From Vibrio sp. UBA2441 (lineage in GTDB: Bacteria > Pseudomonadota > Gammaproteobacteria > Enterobacterales > Vibrionaceae), in NCBI GenBank assembly GCA_002342685.1, contig DDQN01000012.1:55922-80005 (forward strand): 24,084 bases of DNA, in the 5' to 3' direction. Shown one piece after another: positions 1-7,050 of this stretch. The notes under the pieces are model-generated. The model was not told the origin of the DNA. It made no database searches and worked only from the letters and a program-made list of their open reading frames with translations. A program made the translations under genes and the position numbers. Positions within the stretch are counted from its first letter, which is position 1; each line of letters begins with the position of its first letter.

Positions 1-39
1 TCCTTTCAACGTTATCTGACACAGAAATGGGCTCGTTGA
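1..39 (+). CDS. possible 3' end of an unidentified plus-strand gene
   Basis: Frame 1 from the window edge is open for 12 codons (SFQRYLTQKWAR) and ends in TGA at 37-39, just before a strong hairpin that could serve both converging genes. A second open frame (frame 3) runs to a TAG at 51-53, so the choice of frame is not secure. Too little is visible to name a product. Confidence 0.25.
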   Translation, partial: SFQRYLTQKWAR

Positions 40-49
40 TGACCAAGCA

Positions 50-84
50 TTAGTCTTATTTGGGGAGGTCCCAAATAAGACTAA
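50..84. terminator. 15-bp perfect hairpin, terminator of nfuA (possibly bidirectional)
   Basis: Bases 50-64 pair perfectly with 70-84 around a 5-nt loop (GAGGT). It starts 8 nt beyond the nfuA stop codon. The outer stem is A/T-rich with GGG/CCC next to the loop. There is no long U-run on either side, so the AT-rich stem flank must serve that role if it is an intrinsic terminator. Confidence 0.7.
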
Positions 85-91
85 ATTGATT

Positions 92-679
92 CTAGTAGTA
101 AGAGTGATCACCACGGTCGTGTTCAGTAGAGTCACGAACCGCTGTTAATTCACCTTCGAACTGCTGTAGCAGCTCTTTCTCAATGCCTTCTTTTAGTGTG
201 ACATCGACCATAGAACAACCATTACAACCACCGCCAAATTGAACCAGAGCGATGCCATCTTCAGTCACGTCGATTAGGCTCACATGGCCACCATGTCCGG
301 CAAGTTGTGGGTTCACTTGAGTTTGGATAGCGTATTCAACGCGTTCCATTAAAGTCGCATCATCAGAGACTTTGCGCATTTTAGCATTTGGTGCTTTTAG
401 AGTCAGTTGAGACCCCATTTTATCAGTAACAAAATCGATCTCGGCATCATCTAAAAATGGTAGGCTGAGTTCATCAACAAAAGCTGAAAATCCGCTAAAC
501 GTCATTTCAGTATCTGCTGCTTCCACTGCTTCTGGTGGGCAGTAAGAAACACCGCACTCTGCGTTAGGAGTTCCTGGGTTTACAACAAAGACACGAATAT
601 TGGTGCCTTCGGGCTGCTGCTCTAGCAGCTTCGCGAAATGAGCTTGAGCATTTTCAGTGATAGAAACAATATTTGACAC
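92..679 (-). CDS. nfuA: NfuA, Fe/S biogenesis scaffold/carrier protein
   Basis: 195 aa, close to the 191 aa of the E. coli protein. NfuA carries [4Fe-4S] clusters to client apoproteins in the cytoplasm, especially under oxidative stress or iron limitation. Residues 1-95 form the degenerate A-type (IscA-like) domain. Residues ~108-180 form the Nfu domain with the cluster-binding motif GGGCNGC (Cys152 and Cys155), matching Cys149/Cys152 of E. coli. It lies 86 bp downstream of comF on the same strand, with bioH divergent, the same neighbourhood as E. coli gntX-nfuA/bioH. A hairpin terminator follows at once. Nothing unusual in the protein; identification is firm. Confidence 0.97.
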   Translation of the reverse strand: MSNIVSITENAQAHFAKLLEQQPEGTNIRVFVVNPGTPNAECGVSYCPPEAVEAADTEMTFSGFSAFVDELSLPFLDDAEIDFVTDKMGSQLTLKAPNAKMRKVSDDATLMERVEYAIQTQVNPQLAGHGGHVSLIDVTEDGIALVQFGGGCNGCSMVDVTLKEGIEKELLQQFEGELTAVRDSTEHDRGDHSYY

Positions 680-765
680 GACTAATACCTGACTTGTTTG
701 GTAGGTTATTTGAATCCATTCTACTCCGGTCTATACAGGATGCCAATAAAATTTCTTTTTTCAGC

Positions 766-1473
766 TTACGATGGTTCCGGAGTTCGGCACAGAGAGTAAA
801 TATCAATTTTTTCAACGCCAACATCAAGGAGTAATTTGCATAATTGTCGTACGGTACTGCCTGTTGTGACCACATCATCAACAATCGCGATATGAGAGTA
901 GCTTGGGATATGTTGTAGTTGAAATGCACCTCGAAGATTCTTTTTTCTTTCTACTTGATTTAACCCTTGTTGAGGCGGAGTTGATTTGATCCTCCTAAAT
1001 AAGTGTAAATCGAGATGAGATGGCGGAAGTAAGTGAAGGTTGAGATAGCGAGCGATAATAGCACTCTGGTTATAACCCCGTTTAAGATAGCGCTTCCAAT
1101 GAATAGGAACACAAGTTAACACTGGCGCTGGTTCGTCAATGTGTTGAGCCAGTAAATAGCTTAGGTCATAGGCATGATAGAATTTCCCAGCGTATTTGAG
1201 TTGATGTATATAATTGGAGAGTGGTGCATGATAATCACCAATACAATAAAGTTTGTTCCATGGTGGTGGGTGTAATAAACAATGACCGCACTTATCTACT
1301 TGAATTAATGTAGGTAGCCCGCATTGCTGGCACCGGGGAGATGGTTGAAAGTGACTTAAGCAGTGCGAGCACCAGATAGTTTCACCAATATTTCCGGAAA
1401 TGGTGAGACCACATAGGTGACAATTCGATGTAAAATGGTGGTGAATTTTATGTCGTAACCAGGTAGAAAGCAT
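766..1473 (-). CDS. comF: ComF/GntX family phosphoribosyltransferase-like protein
   Basis: 235 aa. The N-terminus has four CxxC pairs (Cys18/21, 35/38, 48/51, 62/65) expected to bind zinc, the so-called double zinc ribbon. A type I phosphoribosyltransferase fold follows, with the PRPP loop VDDVVTTGST at 198-207 and the ComF-typical segment KRGYNQS near 131-137. In naturally competent bacteria ComF supports inward transport or handling of transforming single-stranded DNA. In E. coli the same gene is gntX, once linked to gluconate use. It is divergent from bioH, with 83 bp between the two start codons, and may be co-transcribed with nfuA. The family is certain; the biochemical reaction is not established. 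Confidence 0.93.
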   Translation of the reverse strand: MLSTWLRHKIHHHFTSNCHLCGLTISGNIGETIWCSHCLSHFQPSPRCQQCGLPTLIQVDKCGHCLLHPPPWNKLYCIGDYHAPLSNYIHQLKYAGKFYHAYDLSYLLAQHIDEPAPVLTCVPIHWKRYLKRGYNQSAIIARYLNLHLLPPSHLDLHLFRRIKSTPPQQGLNQVERKKNLRGAFQLQHIPSYSHIAIVDDVVTTGSTVRQLCKLLLDVGVEKIDIYSLCRTPEPS

Positions 1474-1556
1474 TTTCAGTTCTTGTTTTTACATAAGTGG
1501 ATCGTCAGGCTACGATAAAAACAGTACCTTTGAGCATGATTAAAGTAGGAGAGTTG

Positions 1557-2330
1557 ATGATCAAGCCCGCATCATTGTATTGGCAGCGAGAAGGCTGCGG
1601 TGAAGATTTAGTATTAGTTCACGGATGGGGAATGAATGGCGCTGTTTGGCAGCAGACAGTCAACGCGTTGTCAGCCTATTTTACCGTACATGTTGTTGAT
1701 CTTCCCGGTTATGGCCATAGCGCAGATACTCATGCTGACAATTTAGATGAGATTGCTCAATTAGTTTTGCAGTCAGCACCAGAGAATGCGATTTGGGTCG
1801 GCTGGTCTTTGGGCGGTATCATTTCAACCCATATAGCACTAAATTATCCAGAGAGAGTATCGAAGCTAATCACGGTTGCCAGTTCTCCTAAGTTTGCAGC
1901 GGAAAGGCCGTGGCGAGGCATTAAGCCCGAAGTTTTAACGGCCTTTACTGAGCAACTAATGCAAGATTTTCAAATGACCATTGAGCGGTTTATGGCGCTT
2001 CAGGCTATGGGAAGCCCAACGGCAAGGCAGGATGTAAAGACACTGAAAAAAGCGGTCTTGTCCCGCCCATTACCCAATCAAGAGTCATTGCTTTTAGGTT
2101 TAGACTTGCTGGCAACCATCGACCTTAGACAAGAATTAGCTCGGTTGAAGATGCCTTTTTTACGACTCTATGGGCGATTGGATGGCTTGGTACCCGTTCG
2201 GGTGGCTACAGAGTTAGAAAAAATAGTCCCTGATTCAGGACATTATGTGTTTTCTGGCTCATCTCACGCCCCATTTATGACAGAACTTGAACTATTTTGT
2301 ACAAAAATAACTCAGTTTAGTGGTAAATAA
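1557..2330 (+). CDS. bioH: BioH, pimeloyl-[ACP] methyl ester carboxylesterase
   Basis: 257 aa from the ATG at 1557, against 256 aa in E. coli. BioH removes the methyl group from pimeloyl-ACP methyl ester, ending the disguised fatty-acid cycle that makes the biotin precursor pimeloyl-ACP in the cytoplasm. Alpha/beta-hydrolase landmarks are all present: oxyanion-hole segment VHGWGMNG (21-28), nucleophile Ser84 in GWSLGG, Asp209 in GRLDG and His237 in SSHAP, each shifted by two from E. coli Ser82/Asp207/His235. The frame is open further upstream to a GTG at 1497, but AGGAG at 1547-1551 is correctly spaced for 1557 and the extra 20 residues have no family counterpart. Other bio genes are not in the window. 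Confidence 0.96.
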   Translation: MIKPASLYWQREGCGEDLVLVHGWGMNGAVWQQTVNALSAYFTVHVVDLPGYGHSADTHADNLDEIAQLVLQSAPENAIWVGWSLGGIISTHIALNYPERVSKLITVASSPKFAAERPWRGIKPEVLTAFTEQLMQDFQMTIERFMALQAMGSPTARQDVKTLKKAVLSRPLPNQESLLLGLDLLATIDLRQELARLKMPFLRLYGRLDGLVPVRVATELEKIVPDSGHYVFSGSSHAPFMTELELFCTKITQFSGK

Positions 2331-2418
2331 TTAAGCAGATTGGCCGATAAGTAAACTAACCAAACAAAATACTGATTCAATCATTATTTGAACTGGTTGC
2401 TGTAGAAGGAGGTTTGTC

Positions 2419-2889
2419 ATGATTGTGTCGCCGACCAATGTGAACGTGCCACTGATTGCCCCTTCGGTCAATGTTCAAACTGAACAAGCGGCGAGAGATA
2501 ATAAGGTTCGTGAACCTGTTATGCCGCCAGTAGAACTGGCGAAAACCAATGCAGAAAGACGGGTAAAGGCAGAAGATAAACGCCGGAAACGACCTGCTTG
2601 GGAGCCATCTGACCACCCTGATTATGAACTGGACAATCAAACCAGCACATCGTCTGCGAGTAGCGAAGAACCAAAGGACAGATTAACCCGGTTATTTGAA
2701 CTCATCGCACTGCAAACTTATTCTGAAAAACAGGGAATGGGTTATACGATTCGCTTTCGATTACCAAAAAGCTTGATTGATGCGGCAATTATCAGGGGGA
2801 AAATGGAGCGTCGACGTACAGTGATAAAGTATCACTATGGTCATGCCATTGCACCCAATACACCTTCAGAGGTGATTGCGGTGTTATAA
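2419..2889 (+). CDS. conserved small hypothetical protein downstream of bioH
   Basis: 156 aa. I do not recognise a named domain. From memory, similar proteins sit between bioH and tex in Vibrio genomes, sometimes carrying an unsupported Lon-protease label; nothing here resembles Lon. The first half is disordered-looking and charged: a basic run KRRKR near residue 56, a Pro/Asp-rich stretch, then a Ser/Thr-rich linker near 75-82. The second half (about 85-156) looks folded, with a helix and a basic patch KMERRR near 128. No signal peptide, membrane segment or cysteine is visible. The start is well supported by AAGGAGG at 2407-2413. It lies 88 bp after bioH and ends inside a hairpin terminator. 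Confidence 0.85.
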   Translation: MIVSPTNVNVPLIAPSVNVQTEQAARDNKVREPVMPPVELAKTNAERRVKAEDKRRKRPAWEPSDHPDYELDNQTSTSSASSEEPKDRLTRLFELIALQTYSEKQGMGYTIRFRLPKSLIDAAIIRGKMERRRTVIKYHYGHAIAPNTPSEVIAVL

Positions 2890-2910
2890 AAGCTCAGTGA
2901 GCTTTTATAA
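2884..2910. terminator. bidirectional hairpin between the small gene and tex
   Basis: Bases 2884-2896 and 2898-2910 are a perfect 13-bp inverted repeat (TTATAAAAGCTCA and its complement) around a single G. In practice this gives an 11-bp stem with a 5-nt loop. The stop codon at 2887-2889 lies inside the left arm. The A-run and T-run within the arms provide a U-tract in both directions, fitting the convergent tex gene that ends at 2973. Confidence 0.75.
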
Positions 2911-2972
2911 TTACGAGTTAGTGGGAGGTCTGGATTCCGGAAGTTATTTCCTGCCGAAACCCAGTAATCTTA

Positions 2973-5297
2973 CTATCTCGAGTTCCGTTTGTTTTTTGCA
3001 AAAGCCTCTGCGAAAGCGCCACCCATTGCATTGTTGTTTTGTGATTCTCTGTTCTGTGTCTGTTTCTTTTGCGGCCTACGGTCAGTATCGGCAGAGCTGC
3101 GTTTTGTCTGATGACTTTGCCCTGGCTCATCGCTTAGGCGCATAGAAAGCCCAATACGTTTACGCTGAACATCAACTTCCATCACTTTGACTTTAACGAT
3201 ATCACCTGCTTTAACCACATCTCGTGGATCAGAAACGTAGCGATCGGTGAGTGCAGAGATATGGACTAAACCATCCTGATGAACCCCAATGTCGATAAAG
3301 GCACCAAAATTAGCCACATTAGAAACGACGCCCTCCAGAACCATACCGGGTTCTAGATCAGAGATTTTATTTATTCCCTCGGCAAATGATGCCGTTTTAA
3401 ATTCAGGGCGAGGATCTCGTCCGGGTTTGTCTAATTCTCTAATAATGTCGGTGACTGTAGGCATACCAAATGATTCGCTGGTGTAATCCATCGCTTTCAA
3501 ACCGTTCAGGAATGATGTATTGCCTATGAGCGTTTTGATGCTTTGTTGATTTTTTTCCGCAATGTTTTTCACTACAGGGTAAGCTTCAGGGTGAACTGAA
3601 GAGGCGTCCAGAGGATTTTTACCACCCATAATACGCAAGAAACCAGCGCTCTGTTCAAAGGCTTTAGGGCCAAGACGAGCGACTTTTTTCAAGGTAGTGC
3701 GGGATTCAAAACGACCATTTTCATCACGATAATTCACAATGTTCTGTGCAATGGTCGCCGACAACCCTGCAACACGTGTTAGTAGCGCAGGAGAGGCCAT
3801 ATTTACATCAACACCTACGCCGTTAACACAATCCTCAACAACGGCATCCAATCGTTTTGCGAGCATGTTCTGGCTGACATCGTGTTGATATTGACCAACA
3901 CCGATAGACTTAGGATCAATTTTCACCAGTTCGGCCAAAGGATCTTGTAAACGTCGGGCGATAGAAACCGCGCCACGAAGCGATACATCCATATTTGGAA
4001 ACTCTTTCGCCGCTAACTCAGAGGCAGAATAAACAGAAGCCCCAGCTTCACTGACAATGATAGTTTGTACTTTTAGGTTGGCTTTCTTCAATGTGCCAGC
4101 AACAAATGCATCGGTTTCTCGCGATGCGGTACCATTACCAATGGCAATTAGGTCAACGTTATACTTTTTAATCAAATTCTCAACGGTGTGTGCTGATTTA
4201 TCTATCTGATTTTGCGGTGGATTCGGGTAAATGGTATCGGTGGCAAGTACCTTTCCTGTGGAATCGACAACCGCAATTTTTGAGCCTGTTCTTAAGCCAG
4301 GATCTAAGCCGAGTGTGACTTTAGGGCCCGCTGGTGCGGCCATGAGTAAATCTTTGAGGTTGGTGGCGAACACATCAATCGCACCAATTTCAGCACGCTC
4401 TTTCATTGTACCCATGAGCTCGGTTTCCATGTGGGTCGATACCTTTACCCGCCATGCCCAGCTAATAACCTGTTGACGCCATTTATCAGCCGGAGCATCA
4501 CTAAAATGTAAGCCGTAATGTTTACTGATAATCTCTTCGCAATAGGAACTGCGATTTGAGGCTTCTTGTTGAGGGTCTGCCTGCATAGAGAGCTGTAAAA
4601 AGCCTTCGTTTCTGCCACGCAACATAGCTAATGCACGATGAGACGGAACCTTGCTCAGTTTTTCATTATAAGCAAAATAGTCTTTAAACTTCTCCCCTGC
4701 CTGTTCTTTTCCGGGTAATACCTGAGACGCTAACTCTGCACTTGAAGTCAGGTAGCGTCGTAGTTTGTCCAGCAGGTTTGCGTCTTCTGCTATTCGCTCC
4801 ATGACAATAGAGCGAGCACCGTCCAAAGCGGCTTTAGCATCAGATATATTTTTGTCTGGGTTGACGTATTTAGCGGCTTCCGGTTCAGGGCTGGTTTGAG
4901 GTTTTGTCCAAAGAGTATCGGCTAGTGGCTCTAACCCCGCTTCAATGGCTATCTGACCTTTGGTGCGACGCTTTGGTTTGTAGGGCAGGTAGAGATCTTC
5001 TAAGCGAGTCTTACTGTCAGCACCTTGAATCTCTTTCTCTAATTCAGCGGTGAGTTTCCCCTGATCATTTATCGATTTCAGGATGGACTGACGGCGGTCA
5101 TTCATCTCTCTCAAATAGGTCAACCGGCTATCCAGCGTTCGCAATTGAGTATCATCTAAGCCACCAGTAACTTCTTTCCGGTAGCGGGCAATAAAGGGAA
5201 TGGTGCTCCCTTCATCGATAAGGCTGATGGTGGCATTGACTTGCTCAGGTCGAACATTAAGTTCGTGAGCGATTTGTAAGCTGATCGCTTGGCTCAT
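2973..5297 (-). CDS. tex: Tex family RNA-binding transcription accessory protein
   Basis: 774 aa, the normal family length. Tex is a cytoplasmic nucleic-acid-binding protein related to eukaryotic Spt6, linked to transcription processes, toxin gene expression and stress survival in various bacteria. In order: the helical Tex N-terminal domain (~1-190), a central helical region, a YqgF/RNase H-like domain starting near 327 with LGLDPGLRTG (329-338), helix-hairpin-helix motifs around 500-560 (RVAGLSATIAQNIV), and an S1 RNA-binding domain at ~648-721 (VVSNVANFGAFIDIG). The last ~53 residues form a polar basic tail rich in Gln, Asn, Lys and Arg. It starts ATG at 5297 behind a modest GAGA ribosome site. 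It marks the right edge of conserved backbone before the accessory block. Confidence 0.97.
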   Translation of the reverse strand: MSQAISLQIAHELNVRPEQVNATISLIDEGSTIPFIARYRKEVTGGLDDTQLRTLDSRLTYLREMNDRRQSILKSINDQGKLTAELEKEIQGADSKTRLEDLYLPYKPKRRTKGQIAIEAGLEPLADTLWTKPQTSPEPEAAKYVNPDKNISDAKAALDGARSIVMERIAEDANLLDKLRRYLTSSAELASQVLPGKEQAGEKFKDYFAYNEKLSKVPSHRALAMLRGRNEGFLQLSMQADPQQEASNRSSYCEEIISKHYGLHFSDAPADKWRQQVISWAWRVKVSTHMETELMGTMKERAEIGAIDVFATNLKDLLMAAPAGPKVTLGLDPGLRTGSKIAVVDSTGKVLATDTIYPNPPQNQIDKSAHTVENLIKKYNVDLIAIGNGTASRETDAFVAGTLKKANLKVQTIIVSEAGASVYSASELAAKEFPNMDVSLRGAVSIARRLQDPLAELVKIDPKSIGVGQYQHDVSQNMLAKRLDAVVEDCVNGVGVDVNMASPALLTRVAGLSATIAQNIVNYRDENGRFESRTTLKKVARLGPKAFEQSAGFLRIMGGKNPLDASSVHPEAYPVVKNIAEKNQQSIKTLIGNTSFLNGLKAMDYTSESFGMPTVTDIIRELDKPGRDPRPEFKTASFAEGINKISDLEPGMVLEGVVSNVANFGAFIDIGVHQDGLVHISALTDRYVSDPRDVVKAGDIVKVKVMEVDVQRKRIGLSMRLSDEPGQSHQTKRSSADTDRRPQKKQTQNRESQNNNAMGGAFAEAFAKNKRNSR

Positions 5298-5396
5298 CCG
5301 TGTTTCTCTTTGGCATTTTTAAAAGGTATTTGGGTATATAAATGGGGGCGTTTTGAATTATTTCCAGTGTTTAACCAGCTCAACACGGCGTAAAAT

Positions 5397-5426
5397 AGAT
5401 CTAACTCCTATTACAGAGTCAGATCT
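5397..5426 (-). terminator. probable terminator of the porin gene
   Basis: AGATCT-ACTC (5397-5407) pairs with GAGT-AGATCT (5416-5426), one mismatch between the two blocks, around an 8-nt loop. It lies 27 nt past the porin stop codon. On the minus strand the hairpin is followed by ATTTTA, a weak U-tract, so some readthrough into tex is possible. Confidence 0.5.
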
Positions 5427-5453
5427 AAAGAGGTGGGATTAACTTACTTATGC

Positions 5454-6956
5454 TTAAAATAGTTCCCGGTTATATTCAACCCACACGCCATAGCCTAAGA
5501 GGTTGGCTTGATTGCTTTCGTAACCCATGACACCTCGAAACGAAAGCCCTTCAAATGCACCTTCTTGAACTGAATAACGTGCTTCAAAAAGTGTTTCAGT
5601 AAACTCTGAGTCTCCGGTTAAATAATAATCGATATTACCTGAGGCGAGAACAGCATCCATATCAATATCACGACTGTGAAGTACCACTGCACTGAGATCT
5701 AAGCCAGGAAGATTCATATCTTTGCCGTTGTAATTGACGACAAAGGTATAGGTTTTCTGGCTAGGTAAGTCGAATTCATTAATTAAAGATAAGCCTATTA
5801 GAGCATCCGAGCTACCGCCACTACCAGTTCCCGCTTTATAGAATCCATCTTCACCAACCTGATTTAGCGATGCAGCCACAAATACATTGTCCAATTGCGC
5901 CCCTAGCATGAATTCATAATTGGTTGAATCATGATCAGGCATTTCAACACCATATTTAGTGACGAAATCTTTTTTCGCTGACTGCCAGTTATAGTTGATT
6001 TGAAAAAGTAGCAAGTAATCTAGCAATTTATCCTCAGCTATATCAGCGCCTAGCCAGGCAATAGGAACGCCTGTATTTGCTTTTACCGAGGTGGTGCTCA
6101 TATAATTTTTTGACCAGGTATTGGCCAACTTTAACTGACCATAATCAGATTTATACTCAAATCCTAGTGAGTCGGTACTATCAAAGCCTGCCTTTTGATA
6201 GTGTTTAAAGTCTTTAGCTTCTCTTATGTCACTATTGGTTACCTCTCCAATGCCAGTAATACTAACACCATATAACTGGTAGTTGTCCCACTTAGCACTT
6301 ACTTCGGTGCCTTCAAAAGTTTTATCCAATAGGTACTCATCAGGATCTCTGCCAAAGTGCATGCGGTTAATGACGCCACGACCGTGTTTTGCCGAAATGT
6401 TACGTTTTTCATCACCGAGGCGAATTTTAGCTCTGGCAGTACTTATTCGTTCATAACCATCATCCTCAGGTTTTAGTATTAATGTGCCTTGAGCATCATT
6501 CCAGGTTTTAACCCCACCCTGATACCCTAAGTCAAAACCAACAAAATCAAAAAGATAACCAGATTCAAACTCTAGCCAAATCGATGCCCCGCCTTGATCA
6601 ACTTCTCCACTGCTTTTTACTTCTTCTTCTAAAGCGTTATTGACCTCTTCAGTTACGAGTGCCAATGTTGCAGGGTCTGATGCTAATAATCCCGCTACAT
6701 CTTCTGGCGACATACCAGAGAAGAATACTTCATTCATTCCGGTATTAAATAACAGGCCTGTCGCGGTTACTGGATCGAAATAATGGTCGATAACTACATT
6801 GCTTGGCTCCATTTTTATACCAGACATTCTGGCGCTCATATTTAATGATGAGTCATCAATAAATTTATCCCATGTAGATTCATTTGCAACAGTATTAAAA
6901 CTAAGAATGACAGACGTGATGGTCCCTGCCAAATATGACATGGTTGTTTTATTCAT
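5454..6956 (-). CDS. OprD-like outer-membrane porin, probable oligosaccharide/small-solute channel
   Basis: 500 aa. Residues 1-24 look like a signal peptide (cleavage after NTVA). The mature start KFIDDSSLNMSAR, the later stretch FVGFDLGYQGGVK (138-150), RHGRG-like KHGRGVI and KTFEG, plus alternating aromatic strands and a C-terminal Phe, fit the OprD family of 18-strand porins, which also includes E. coli ChiP. The channel substrate cannot be read from sequence. An acidic, helix-prone segment at about 51-125 separates the first and second predicted strands and is longer than I expect for OprD. AAGGAA (6964-6969) gives a good ribosome site for ATG 6956. It lies downstream of the membrane sialidase gene on the same strand, separated by a hairpin, suggesting joint use in glycan uptake. 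Confidence 0.75.
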   Translation of the reverse strand: MNKTTMSYLAGTITSVILSFNTVANESTWDKFIDDSSLNMSARMSGIKMEPSNVVIDHYFDPVTATGLLFNTGMNEVFFSGMSPEDVAGLLASDPATLALVTEEVNNALEEEVKSSGEVDQGGASIWLEFESGYLFDFVGFDLGYQGGVKTWNDAQGTLILKPEDDGYERISTARAKIRLGDEKRNISAKHGRGVINRMHFGRDPDEYLLDKTFEGTEVSAKWDNYQLYGVSITGIGEVTNSDIREAKDFKHYQKAGFDSTDSLGFEYKSDYGQLKLANTWSKNYMSTTSVKANTGVPIAWLGADIAEDKLLDYLLLFQINYNWQSAKKDFVTKYGVEMPDHDSTNYEFMLGAQLDNVFVAASLNQVGEDGFYKAGTGSGGSSDALIGLSLINEFDLPSQKTYTFVVNYNGKDMNLPGLDLSAVVLHSRDIDMDAVLASGNIDYYLTGDSEFTETLFEARYSVQEGAFEGLSFRGVMGYESNQANLLGYGVWVEYNRELF

Positions 6957-6985
6957 AATTAAATTCCTTGTGAGAGTTATAAATG

Positions 6986-7012
6986 AGGTTGTTGTTTCCT
7001 TTACAACAACCT
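6986..7012 (-). terminator. attenuator-like hairpin between sialidase and porin genes
   Basis: AGGTTGTTGT (6986-6995) and ACAACAACCT (7003-7012) are perfect 10-bp arms around a 7-nt loop. On the minus strand it falls 38 nt after the sialidase stop codon and 29 nt before the porin start. The sequence after it (CATTTATAAC) is only mildly U-rich, so a partial terminator or RNA-stability element is as likely as a full terminator. Confidence 0.55.
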
Positions 7013-7050
7013 ATTCATTCGCCCAATTGATTAAATTAGATTTATTACAT

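Noticed and set aside
1497..1556. Upstream GTG start that would extend BioH by 20 residues
   Set aside because: No ribosome site at 1497, while AGGAG fits ATG 1557, and the 257-aa form matches E. coli BioH in length and residue numbering.
2876..3145. Plus-strand ORF overlapping the small gene end and the tex 3' end
   Set aside because: It runs through a terminator hairpin and antisense to the conserved tex coding region, with no ribosome site and no family resemblance.
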